A stretch of DNA of 59,213 bases, taken from Haematobacter genomosp. 1 (GTDB lineage Bacteria; Pseudomonadota; Alphaproteobacteria; Rhodobacterales; Rhodobacteraceae). The stretch lies in assembly GCF_002196855.1 (NCBI RefSeq), contig NZ_NIPW01000040.1, forward strand, positions 1 through 59,213, written 5' to 3'. Below, in pieces: positions 42,720 to 50,900 of this stretch. The position numbers and the translations under genes are program-made. Position 1 is the first letter of the stretch, and every line of letters starts with the position of its first letter. A model generated the notes under the pieces. That model was not told the DNA's origin, made no database searches, and worked only from the letters and a program-made list of their open reading frames with translations.

Positions 42720-44033
42720 ATGTACGCAATCATTGACGGCGGGATCGTCCCGCGCGGCCATGTCCGGGTGAGTGGAGCGAAGAATTCTGCAACGCGGCTT
42801 CTCTCGGCGGCTCTGCTCAGCGATGAGCCCGTCACGCTGCGCAACTTTCCCACAGAACTGGTCGATGTCGGTCACAAGGTAAACTTCTGCCGCAAGCTCG
42901 GGGCCGAGATCACGCTGGACCGCGAGACGGAGCAGGCCTCCATCAGCGCGCAGGCGCTCAAGTCCCGGTTGCTAACCCGCAACGACTACGATGTGCCGAT
43001 CCGCACGACCTATCTGCTCTCGGCGGCGCAGGTACTCCGCTCCGGCATCGCGCGCATCCCTTATCCCGGCGGCTGCCCTATCGGCGGCGGCTCGGCCGGC
43101 GGGCGCGGCTATGACCAGCACATCATGGTATGGAAGGCGCTTGGCGCCGAGGTGACGGAAAAGGACGACCATATCGAGATCACAGCCCCCCAAGGCTTTC
43201 AGGGCGGAGAAATCCGTTTCAGCATCTCCACCGTCGGCGGCACGGAGACGGCGCTGATCTGCACTGCCATCGCCAAGGGGCGGAGCGAGATATACAACGC
43301 CTACATCACCCCGGAGGTCGAGGACCTGATCGCCTTCCTGCGCCGCATGGGCGCGAACATAGAGGTCTTCGGCTCCAGCCACATCGTGGTGGAGGGGCGG
43401 GGCCAGCCGCTCGGTGGCACTCATATGTCGGTGATGAGCGACCGGATCGAGGCGCTGACCTGGATCGTCTACGGCATCCTCTCAGGCGGCGAACTCACCG
43501 TGCATAACGTGCCTTTCGGGAGCATGGAAGTGCCGCTTCTGCATCTGCAGCAGGCGGGTATCGACTTCTTCCGCAACTCCCGTTCGGTGCATGTGACGCC
43601 GGGATGCCTGACCTCCGGTTCTGTCCAGCCGTTTGAGTTGGCCTGTGGGGCGCATCCGGGTGTGATTTCGGACATGCAGTCCTTCTACGTCATCCTTGCG
43701 CTGGCGGCGGCGGGCACTTCTCGGGTCTATGACTACCGCTACCCGGAGCGCATTGCTTTCGTGGGTGAACTGGCAAAGCTCGTTCAGGGCGACCACCTGA
43801 CGGCGGAACGGGGCAAGATCACCATCAACGGGTCGGCGCGCTTCAAGCCGGGGGTGGCGGATTCCACCGATCTGCGCGGTTCCATGGCTGTCGTGATGGC
43901 TGCGCTCTGTGCCGACGGGCGGTCGATCATCAACAATGTCCACATGGCGCTTCGGGGGTACAACGACCTGGAGGGCAAGCTGCGCACCATCGGTGGCCGT
44001 ATAGAGGTGCGTGAGGATCGGCATGCCGCCTGA
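42720..44033 (+). CDS. MurA-like UDP-GlcNAc enolpyruvyltransferase
   Basis: 437 residues; AGGTGA lies 6 bases before the ATG. EPSP-synthase/MurA fold: the N-terminus has VSGAKNSATRLLSAALL (the Lys-Asn pair of the active site). The catalytic Cys119 is in PGGCPIGG; SDMQS corresponds to the Asp of the MurA TDMQ motif; DLRGSMAVVMAAL retains the C-terminal Arg. After Cys119 the loop is Gly-rich (GGSAGGRGYDQH) where housekeeping MurA has ARPVD, so the usual loop Arg is absent. It transfers enolpyruvate from PEP to UDP-GlcNAc, the first step to UDP-MurNAc. It overlaps the murB-like gene by 11 bp. It sits among EPS genes, not in a cell-wall cluster, so a specialised role is likely. Confidence 0.9.
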   Translation: MYAIIDGGIVPRGHVRVSGAKNSATRLLSAALLSDEPVTLRNFPTELVDVGHKVNFCRKLGAEITLDRETEQASISAQALKSRLLTRNDYDVPIRTTYLLSAAQVLRSGIARIPYPGGCPIGGGSAGGRGYDQHIMVWKALGAEVTEKDDHIEITAPQGFQGGEIRFSISTVGGTETALICTAIAKGRSEIYNAYITPEVEDLIAFLRRMGANIEVFGSSHIVVEGRGQPLGGTHMSVMSDRIEALTWIVYGILSGGELTVHNVPFGSMEVPLLHLQQAGIDFFRNSRSVHVTPGCLTSGSVQPFELACGAHPGVISDMQSFYVILALAAAGTSRVYDYRYPERIAFVGELAKLVQGDHLTAERGKITINGSARFKPGVADSTDLRGSMAVVMAALCADGRSIINNVHMALRGYNDLEGKLRTIGGRIEVREDRHAA

Positions 44034-45063
44034 GGCAGCTTTGCTGCGGGCAAATGTCTCCGCACCTATCGCGGCCCTTCTCGTGGCACTGCGTCAGGCG
44101 GGAGTGACCCGTATCGCCGAAGGGCGGCCGCTGGCCCAAGAGGTTCGCTGGCGGATCGGCGGGCCGGCTGATCTGCTGGTGGAGGCGGAAAGCAGCACGG
44201 AGGTGGCGGCCTGTCTGCGGTTGGCGCGAGCGCATGGCGTACCGGTCTTCATTCTGGGCGACGGCTCCAACATGTTGATGGACAGCCACGGCTACCGCGG
44301 CCTCGTGCTCAGGATCGGGCGGGCCATGTCCGCGCTGCACATCGAGGGGACGCGAGTCATCTGCGGCGGTGGCCTCTGGGTGCCACGCTTGGCCTTGGAA
44401 CTGGCACGGCGCGGGCTCACGGGGCTTGAGCATGTGGCAGGCATTCCTGGAACGATCGGCGGGCTCGTGCTGATGAACGGCGGGAGCCAGCGCAAGGGCG
44501 TCGGCGCTCATGTCCGCCGCGTCACCGTGGTGACGCCGGAGGGAGATATCCGCAGTCTCACGCAGGAAGAGATGGCTTTTTCCTATCGCCATTCGGCGTT
44601 GCAGGGCCGTGGCTGTGCCATCACCGAAGTGGAGTTGGAACTGGAACCGGGAGATCCGGCGGCGATCCGGCGCGAGATGATCGACATCCTTGCCTCCCGC
44701 CGGCGGAAATTCCCGAAGAACCTGCCCAATTGCGGCTCTACCTTCCTGTCGAACCCCGCGATGTATGCGGTGGTCGGCCCGCCCGGCAAGGCCATAGAGG
44801 AGGCGGGACTGAAGGGCATTGCCTTGGGCGGGGCTCAGGTCTCGCCGCTCCATGCGAATTTCATCGTCAACCGGGGCGGCGCTACATCGGACGAGGTTCT
44901 GGCCCTGATTGCCCATATCCGGCAGACTGTCCACGCCCGTACAGGCTACAGGATGGACTGCGAGGCGCGCTTCGTCAGCGCCGAGGGTGAGGAACGCCCC
45001 GCGCATGATTTCACCGACGCAGGGCGGTTCGATATTGGCCTGCTGGGCCGGATCGCGCTCTGA
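44023..45063 (+). CDS. MurB-like UDP-N-acetylenolpyruvoylglucosamine reductase
   Basis: 346 residues from ATG 44023, with TGAGG 6 bases upstream; GTG 44011 is a less likely start. FAD-binding region: WRIGGPADLLVEAES, VFILGDGSNMLM, GLEHVAGIPGTIGGLVLMNGG. The catalytic Ser239 is in PNCGSTF, and the conserved Glu is in DCEARFVS near the C-terminus. It reduces enolpyruvyl-UDP-GlcNAc with NADPH to UDP-MurNAc. Translational overlap with the murA-like gene makes a dedicated two-step UDP-MurNAc unit. No murC-F, ddl or ftsZ-type neighbours are present. Confidence 0.93.
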   Translation: MPPEAALLRANVSAPIAALLVALRQAGVTRIAEGRPLAQEVRWRIGGPADLLVEAESSTEVAACLRLARAHGVPVFILGDGSNMLMDSHGYRGLVLRIGRAMSALHIEGTRVICGGGLWVPRLALELARRGLTGLEHVAGIPGTIGGLVLMNGGSQRKGVGAHVRRVTVVTPEGDIRSLTQEEMAFSYRHSALQGRGCAITEVELELEPGDPAAIRREMIDILASRRRKFPKNLPNCGSTFLSNPAMYAVVGPPGKAIEEAGLKGIALGGAQVSPLHANFIVNRGGATSDEVLALIAHIRQTVHARTGYRMDCEARFVSAEGEERPAHDFTDAGRFDIGLLGRIAL

Positions 45064-45092
45064 CCACAGCTATCTGTCGAAGAGGGCATCCG

Positions 45093-46259
45093 CTAGGGAT
45101 TGGACAGGGTGCGGCTTTTTCTGTGTCCGAGCAATAGGCCGGTCATCTGCTGTGCGACACGAACCGGCGTCTGTAGGACCGGGAATGCCTTCCTTAGCTG
45201 GTCCCAGATCAGGGTGGCGCCTCCGCAGAACACAAGGAAAGCCACCGTGAACGATGCCTTGCCCCAGAAGGGTAGCCAGTCGAGCGATGGCAGAATCAGG
45301 AGAAGCGCATTCCCAATGAAGAAATAGGCCAGCGTCGCACCGCCGATCCGGGCCAGCGGCGTGACGACCCACTGGGGAGCGATAATGCAGATTGATCGGG
45401 CGAGGAACAGAAGCCCGAGGGCGGAGAGCAGGCCATAGGCGTAATAGCCGATGTCATTATCCCCCCGCCATTGCGTGATGTCCGCGATCCGCAGCAGAAC
45501 GCCATGCAACCCGAACCAGCCGAGTTTCGTGCCTAACAGCAGCAGGCTCAGGCCAGTGGCCATGCCGAGCCAGAGGCGGGCCGCATGCATCTCGGCCTTC
45601 TCTGTCAGCCGGGAAGGGCTGAAGAAAGCGGCACCCAGGGTCATGCCCATCACGACGAGTGTTAGACTGTGCAGGATACTCGGTCCCCATGAGGTTCCGA
45701 TGCCGAACAGGAAGCCCGCGAAGTGGGCGAAAACGGGAGGAGCGGGCAAGTGGTCCAGCACAATCCAGTCTAGCAGCCAGATGCCTGCGACAACCACCCA
45801 AGGCCCTAGGAGGCCCGTGCGCGCCCGGAGTTGGACAAGCAGGAGTGTAATCGGCAGCAGAAAGGTATAGATTTTGAAGATATTGGCATAAGGTGAGGGC
45901 GCCACCAGCAGCGTCGCCCGTATAGCCTGTCCTCCTCTCACATGGCCGAAGACCAAGGCGAGAACGACCAGCGCAACATAGCAGATGTAGCAGATGATCG
46001 CGCGCGAAATCATGCCCTGCGCTGCCCTGTCCGGATCGCTTCGGTAGCGTCTCAGGTAGACAATCTCTGCCATGACCCCGAACAGGATCATCAGGGCAGG
46101 CGTTGCGGTGCGGGTGATCGATTTCAGCCCCAGTATCACATCGCCACCCGAGAGGGCGTCCGACTTCAAGAAGAGAAGTGTGTGAGAAAAAAGCGCGAAG
46201 CTAACGGTGAGATAGCGAAATAGGTCGATGGAAGAGATGCGGGACACGGCCGGCTGCAT
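45093..46259 (-). CDS. Multi-pass membrane acyltransferase (acyltransferase-3/OpgC-like)
   Basis: 388 residues from ATG 46259 (MQPAVSRISSIDLFRYLTV), with AGGAGAG 5 bases upstream; the frame to 46274 starts at GTG. About ten hydrophobic helices. SSIDLFRYLTVSFALFSHTLLF has the Arg and His arrangement of the acyltransferase-3/OpgC families, followed by TPALMILFGVMAEIVYLRRY. The third membrane acyltransferase of the window, it probably acylates a surface glycan. It is convergent with the MurA-MurB operon, 29 bp apart. The assignment to OpgC rather than acyltransferase-3 is unsure. Confidence 0.7.
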   Translation of the reverse strand: MQPAVSRISSIDLFRYLTVSFALFSHTLLFLKSDALSGGDVILGLKSITRTATPALMILFGVMAEIVYLRRYRSDPDRAAQGMISRAIICYICYVALVVLALVFGHVRGGQAIRATLLVAPSPYANIFKIYTFLLPITLLLVQLRARTGLLGPWVVVAGIWLLDWIVLDHLPAPPVFAHFAGFLFGIGTSWGPSILHSLTLVVMGMTLGAAFFSPSRLTEKAEMHAARLWLGMATGLSLLLLGTKLGWFGLHGVLLRIADITQWRGDNDIGYYAYGLLSALGLLFLARSICIIAPQWVVTPLARIGGATLAYFFIGNALLLILPSLDWLPFWGKASFTVAFLVFCGGATLIWDQLRKAFPVLQTPVRVAQQMTGLLLGHRKSRTLSNP

Positions 46260-46450
46260 TTTTCTCTCCTGCACACGAGGACTTCAGGATTCTGCGGGTG
46301 CGAAGAGATTCAAGCAAGCATAACCTTACCGAGTTGTGTTCTTCGTGGCATTCATCTCCACCGCGCACCCGATGTCGGCTGCGAGCTGCTGATGGCGGTG
46401 CGGATGCACAGCGGGCATCGGGCGAACATTAAGGAAAGCGTCTGCATTGC

Positions 46451-46606
46451 ATGCTGGGTGATAGCGCCCAGGCTGTGGTGTCCACGGAGGAGTTTTGTCA
46501 CTTGCTGACCGTGCCGGCGAAGTCGATCAAGCGCAGCCTCCACCGGCTGCTCTCGGAGGTCGAACTCAAGATGCTCTGGGAGGCGCTGCGCAAGCCTGTG
46601 GCTTGA
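46451..46606 (+). CDS. Short hypothetical ORF, doubtful
   Basis: 51 residues (MLGDSAQAVVSTEEF to WEALRKPVA). Mostly helical and amphipathic (SIKRSLHRLLSEVELKMLWEALRKP), perhaps the C-terminal fragment of a regulator. It has no RBS and no recognised family. It may be a gene remnant or chance. Confidence 0.2.
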   Translation: MLGDSAQAVVSTEEFCHLLTVPAKSIKRSLHRLLSEVELKMLWEALRKPVA

Positions 46607-46665
46607 ATTTGGACGAACCGAGGGTCTGCGTTGGTGCCCGAAGGATCTTCGTTCAGTACGATATT

Positions 46666-46680
46666 TAACGATATTCGTTA
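46666..46680. promoter_or_regulatory. AT-rich palindrome TAACGA-TAT-TCGTTA
   Basis: 6-bp arms around TAT, followed by TAATATTC. ACGATATT also occurs just before it. It is a possible operator or promoter element for the VPLPA-CTERM gene 360 bp downstream. Confidence 0.35.
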
Positions 46681-46993
46681 TAATATTCAGGCCGATCTCC
46701 AGGGATCGGCTTCCTCCGAGGTCCGGTCCGATAATGCCCCTGGATCCTGCCCCGTGTGATCGGTGGTTTGGGTTCCCCGCTGGTGTTGCTGCCCCAACCG
46801 GGGATCGCGCCCGTGGCATGTCGCGGGCGCCGAGATGCAGGCCTGAGCCGGGAGGCCTTTACAAGGCGCTGTCTCCGATCAGAAACCCCACGCTCTTCAC
46901 CCCTGCTGGGCGCGACGAAGGCGCTGATCCGCCTTGAGGCATCCGTCATCCCTGCAGACTGATACATCTTAATCTTTACCCTTGCTCGAATCG

Positions 46994-47019
46994 TCGGCCT
47001 CACGGCACCGTGAGGCCGA
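46994..47019 (+). promoter_or_regulatory. Perfect hairpin in the leader of the second VPLPA-CTERM gene
   Basis: TCGGCCTCACGG-CA-CCGTGAGGCCGA: 12-bp arms with a 2-base centre. It ends 10 bp before the GGAGGA Shine-Dalgarno at 47030. It could be the terminator of an upstream transcript or a translation-control element. Confidence 0.6.
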
Positions 47020-47041
47020 TTGGTTAATCGGAGGATTTGGG

Positions 47042-47707
47042 ATGAGAGCGTTTGCTCTGGCGGCTGCGGCTTGCCTGACAGTAGGGCAGGCTGAGGCAGC
47101 GATTGTGACGTATACGGCTGTGGCGCGTTACGAATACAGCATATCGCATGCCTGGTATTTTGAGAGCGGCACCAACAATAGAATCGGCGATGGTAAAATT
47201 AAGGTTGTAATGCCGAACGTTCCCGATTTCTCCGTATCCATGGAAGTAATTACCGATAACATCGTGCCGGGGGTATGGTATTCATCCCCCGCAGAATACG
47301 GTCTACCTGTAGGGACTGTTCTCAAGTCCTTTAATGGAAGTGAGCCTCCATGGGGAGTAGCCCATATACAGTTCGATATAAAATTCGACGAAGATCTGTC
47401 GATTTCATTGTGGGGATTTTGGGAACACGGATACAATACTCTGGGAGTCGATGCCATTCTGCAAGGGGGGAGCTTTGGCGTAACCGCTGAGTTAATTTCC
47501 CCCGATTATAATCTCTTGACTGACTGGCACGGATACCCCGCAGTTGATGCCGTCTATTTTCGCACAGATTACTTCACCTTTCCAGATAACTCGTGGGAAA
47601 TGCCCCCCGCCCCCGTCCCCCTTCCCGCTGCCGCCCCGCTGCTTCTGGCAGGGACGGCTGCGCTTTGGGCAGTCGGGCGCAGGCGCAAGGCGCGTCAGGG
47701 GGCGTAG
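47042..47707 (+). CDS. VPLPA-CTERM sorted exported protein, low-GC
   Basis: 221 residues from ATG 47042 (MRAFALAAAACLTVGQAEA), with GGAGG 7 bases upstream. Signal peptide at the start. The mature part is aromatic and beta-rich (YTAVARYEYSISHAWYFES) with no recognised family. The C-terminus has VPLPAAA, a hydrophobic segment and the basic tail GRRRKARQ, that is, a VPLPA-CTERM signal. The central two thirds is much richer in A/T than neighbouring genes, and its codons differ, which suggests acquisition by transfer. It overlaps the convergent SGNH paralog 3 by 13 bp. Confidence 0.85.
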   Translation: MRAFALAAAACLTVGQAEAAIVTYTAVARYEYSISHAWYFESGTNNRIGDGKIKVVMPNVPDFSVSMEVITDNIVPGVWYSSPAEYGLPVGTVLKSFNGSEPPWGVAHIQFDIKFDEDLSISLWGFWEHGYNTLGVDAILQGGSFGVTAELISPDYNLLTDWHGYPAVDAVYFRTDYFTFPDNSWEMPPAPVPLPAAAPLLLAGTAALWAVGRRRKARQGA

Positions 47708-49329
47708 GGCAGCACCGTTTTCTCGTAGACCGGCAGATATAGACCATCCTTGCTGACCTGCCCTATCACCGGGAGGCCGTATTCGAACAACCCCTTCGGA
47801 TATGCCTCCCACACGATCCCCTCGAAAACGGTTTGATCTCCGGCGTCGTTCATCGCAGTCGCTCCCGGCTGCCCATTTCCCGGCCATTGCTGGAAGTAGC
47901 CCCCGGCGCTGTGATAGAGGCTCGGAGTGATGCGTAGTTTGGTGCTGACCGGGAATGCCTTTCCTTCGGGGTGAACAATCGTGATCTCCCCATCCGACAG
48001 GCTTGCCAAGAGATACGAACTCGTCGTCCCGGCGGCCACGTCTGTCCACATGAATCCCGAGATGTTCTTCGGATTGAGGGCCGATATATTCCCGCGGTTC
48101 GCCGCGACGACAGGCACGATGATCTCCGTTCGACGCGCATTACCAAATCTGGCTTGTCCGAAATGAGGAATGCCCGGGCCGCGTCCGAGAGCGCTTGCCA
48201 GCGCCATGCCCGTTATCGGGGCCTGCAAGACAGCGCCATTCGTAACGTCCTGCCTCGGATGCGCTGTAAGGTTTCCGACCAAGCCTGCGGTGTCGCGCAA
48301 ATCCATGCGCGTAAGAGCGAGGACACCCGTCACGCCCCCTTCAGCGGCGAATTGGATGGCTGACTGGATATATTGGTCTTTGGCAGGTTTTGAATTGACC
48401 GCCTGTTGGCCACGCGCGGGCGCATTTACCAGCCTATAGCCCGGTTGAATGATCTGGTCGAAGTGCATGAGTTGGCCGGGCGCCCCCCCTCGGAGGACGG
48501 ATGCCAGCGTCTGTGTGGCACTGCCCGCGTTGACGGCTTCGTTGAACAGCAGGACCGTGATGTCGTTTCCCGCCAGGTCGATCATCGTCTGAAGCTGGTC
48601 AATCTCGGCTTGCATTCGGAGGAGGTTCCTCGACCCGCCCCAGACGCCTCGCCCCGCCTCCGAGGCGTTGACGATGGCGTGGATGCCCGGAACCATGCTG
48701 GCAAGCTGTTGGGCAAGGAGCATCTGGCCGCAGTTCTGGAAGCTGTCGGGATTGGTCGTGCTGACGGGGGGCGTCCCCGACCCTGTAATTCCGTACCGGG
48801 CAGGAGCTTCATCAGACCCTCCGGCCAATGTGGATTTCCCTTCCCAGAAGGTGCAGTAGGCAACTTTTCCGATGTCCGGCAGGGGAGGCATGGTGAACGC
48901 CGCGCCGTAGACGCTCGGATTGGGGCATTGGGTTCCGCGCGCCAGCGAGGACGGGCCAACCAGCAGATGCTTGAACCCGACAGCGCAGCGCCCGACGCTC
49001 CGCGCCACGATCTCCGGGCTGGCTGTCAGGCGGACCTCCCGCCAGCACCAATGCTTCGTGGCCGGGATCGACCGCCTGACGCTCCATGCCCCACCGGTGA
49101 TCCTGCCTGCGCTTACCCAGCCGGTGACCGCCTCGCCTCCCGTACCGACAAGGCGGAACTCGACCGCCATCCCCTCCAAGGTGGCGTGAGCCGGGCCAGA
49201 GAAGGTCACGGCGCGTTCCAGCGCCTCGATCTCGTCCCCGCGCAGCCCATAGACCCAGCCGTCCATAGCGAAATTCGGCACGCCGTCCCGGATCGAAGGG
49301 TATGGGTCATGGTCCAGCATGCCCGACAT
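47695..49329 (-). CDS. SGNH-like esterase paralog 3, divergent and shortened
   Basis: 544 residues from ATG 49329 (MSGMLDHDPYPS), chosen because GGGAG lies 5 bases upstream; the frame stays open to 49551. It aligns with paralogs 1 and 2 from their GMVFGL region onwards (GWVYGLRGDE, VGFKHLLVGPSS, LLFNEAVNAGS, GIPHFGQARFGNARRTEIIV, LFEYGLPVIGQV). The N-terminal LamG-like domain and signal peptide are missing. The GQSQ motif reads GPSS (about residue 125), so a Ser remains but the Gln is lost. Function may be altered or lost. It is isolated from the other two by more than 30 kb. Confidence 0.7.
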   Translation of the reverse strand: MSGMLDHDPYPSIRDGVPNFAMDGWVYGLRGDEIEALERAVTFSGPAHATLEGMAVEFRLVGTGGEAVTGWVSAGRITGGAWSVRRSIPATKHWCWREVRLTASPEIVARSVGRCAVGFKHLLVGPSSLARGTQCPNPSVYGAAFTMPPLPDIGKVAYCTFWEGKSTLAGGSDEAPARYGITGSGTPPVSTTNPDSFQNCGQMLLAQQLASMVPGIHAIVNASEAGRGVWGGSRNLLRMQAEIDQLQTMIDLAGNDITVLLFNEAVNAGSATQTLASVLRGGAPGQLMHFDQIIQPGYRLVNAPARGQQAVNSKPAKDQYIQSAIQFAAEGGVTGVLALTRMDLRDTAGLVGNLTAHPRQDVTNGAVLQAPITGMALASALGRGPGIPHFGQARFGNARRTEIIVPVVAANRGNISALNPKNISGFMWTDVAAGTTSSYLLASLSDGEITIVHPEGKAFPVSTKLRITPSLYHSAGGYFQQWPGNGQPGATAMNDAGDQTVFEGIVWEAYPKGLFEYGLPVIGQVSKDGLYLPVYEKTVLPYAP

Positions 49330-49707
49330 AACTGCTCCCACTGTCGTATACCTAACGGGTTCCTCGTGTAGCGCACGCAAGCCGTAGCCCGATCTCGTGA
49401 TCAGAGGGGCGAGGAAGTGAGCCTGCTGCCCGCGAGCCCTGCCGCCCGAGGCCGATACCGAAATAGTGCCATGCTCAGATTCCTTATGCACGCAGCATTG
49501 GGCCAGGGACGATGTTACTCGTAAAGTAGTCGCGGTTGCCCTCCCAGACATCGGTGTTTCCCTTCAACCCATTGTGGGAATACACGCCGCAGGTCACGCG
49601 AGATGGGACGATCCGGTTCCCGATAGGCCATCGGCCCCGGGGTCTTCCGAGAGGAGACCATTCCCGCCGAGCGCGGGCTGAGCTCCCCCCCGAAACAGTG
49701 ACGGAGG
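49330..49707. other. Upstream region of SGNH paralog 3, no gene seen
   Basis: The open frame continues to 49551 without similarity to the paralogs. It probably holds the promoter of the minus-strand gene and the left junction of the IS remnant. Confidence 0.35.
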
Positions 49708-50015
49708 CGCGATGGCGCTGGGATCCGTGAAAGGCGAGCGCCCTGTGTCGGAGCTGGCGGCCGAATACGGCGTGCATCCGATGAGGATCCCCCCGTGGAA
49801 GAAGGCGTTGCTCAATGGCGGTGGCTATCTGTGAGCGGGGCAGCAGGAAGCCCGCAGCGGAGGAAACGGTCCCTGCATGCCAGGAGTGGAGATCTGGCTG
49901 TCGCCAACGATTTTCTGTCACGACAGTTCAAGCCGTGGACCGGCAAGTGAGGCGTGGCCGAACAGAACCATCCCGTGCTGTCGATCGGGCGCAGGGGGGG
50001 GACTCAGGCACCCGC
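49708..50015 (+). mobile_element. Decayed IS3-family element (orfA and orfB fragments)
   Basis: 49712-49834 encodes KGERPVSELAAEYGVHP..WKKALLNGG, the helix-turn-helix of an IS3 OrfA transposase, ending in a premature stop. 49870-49950 continues in another frame with VANDFLSRQFKPWTGK, the typical OrfA C-terminus. Just after it VAEQNHPVLSIGRR corresponds to the OrfB start. The parts are in different frames and OrfB is cut off, so the element is dead. Ends and target duplication were not found. Confidence 0.7.
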
Positions 50016-50900
50016 CGCCCCGTTCCCGGACAGCCGTGTGGCGGCCAATTGGCCCCGTCGAGAACATCTGGATGGGAAAACACCACGGCCCTGTCGCTCA
50101 GAACGATGTGCGGGGGTCAGAATTTTATGCGCCTCCGCCGTGAACCACAGAAGCGGCCAGCCAGCGCAGCACCGGTAAGAAGGCAACCCGTTTCGGCATC
50201 ATTCTTGCGCCCTGCACCCGCCGGGGTCATCGCGGCCCGTAGGGATGGCGGGACGGAGGACTTTCAGAACACGATAAATCCCGGATAGCCGCCCATTTCG
50301 GCGGTTCATGCGATCATTGCGGGTGGTTCTCAGACGCCGCGTTGTCATTATTGCATCTCATTCGATAAGCGCAACTTATCGGTAATAATTAAGGACAGTT
50401 TGGTCGTTTCATGTGGGGCGCGGAATCGCAAAATTCTGCGCCTACAGTATCCGATATCCCAGTAAAGAGGCGTGTTGTTACAGATCACGGTGGCGGCGGG
50501 TGAAGCCTCCATCGCCCAGCGGTTCTGTGGTTGCCTCTCCTGGTCCATGCAGCGGCAGGAGGTCGCCAGCCATCGGGCATTGGCCTGAAGGGCGGCAGGC
50601 CTGCTGGCTGCCACGAGCGGAACAGGCGACAACCATTTCTCCAAATGGCCAAGGACAGCCTCGGCCGTGGAATGCAGATGCATCACCTGTCGACATCAGC
50701 CGTCATTGCCGCGCGCCGTTGCCATGCCACTCACCGCTTCCTGAAGGCATGGCCCCCCGATGCCCTGCGGCCCGCCGCTCTGAACATGTGATCACAGGGG
50801 GGCGCGGGCGAAAGAATGTCAGGGAGCGGCTGACTGCTCCACAGAGTGGCCTTGCCCCTGCTACACTGCCGGTCCATGCCCTTACATGAAGAGGCCGCAG
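50016..50900. other. 885 bp without a recognisable gene
   Basis: Short overlapping frames on both strands, none with an RBS or a family pattern; probably further decayed mobile DNA next to the IS3 remnant. A short AT-rich patch is at 50345-50410. Confidence 0.4.

Larger units (their letters stand above)
46260..47041. other. 782-bp region between divergent genes
   Basis: It holds a weak 51-codon frame (46451-46606), the imperfect dyad CTGCA-T-TGCAT (46442-46452), the palindrome TAACGA-TAT-TCGTTA in an AT-rich patch (46666-46680), and the 5'-UTR hairpin at 46994-47019. No confident gene is seen. Confidence 0.5.

Noticed and set aside
45996-46011. Further parS-like site (ATCGCGCGCGAAAT)
   Set aside because: It lies within the membrane acyltransferase coding sequence and lacks the outer GTTTC/GAAAC on one side; I counted only perfect palindromes.
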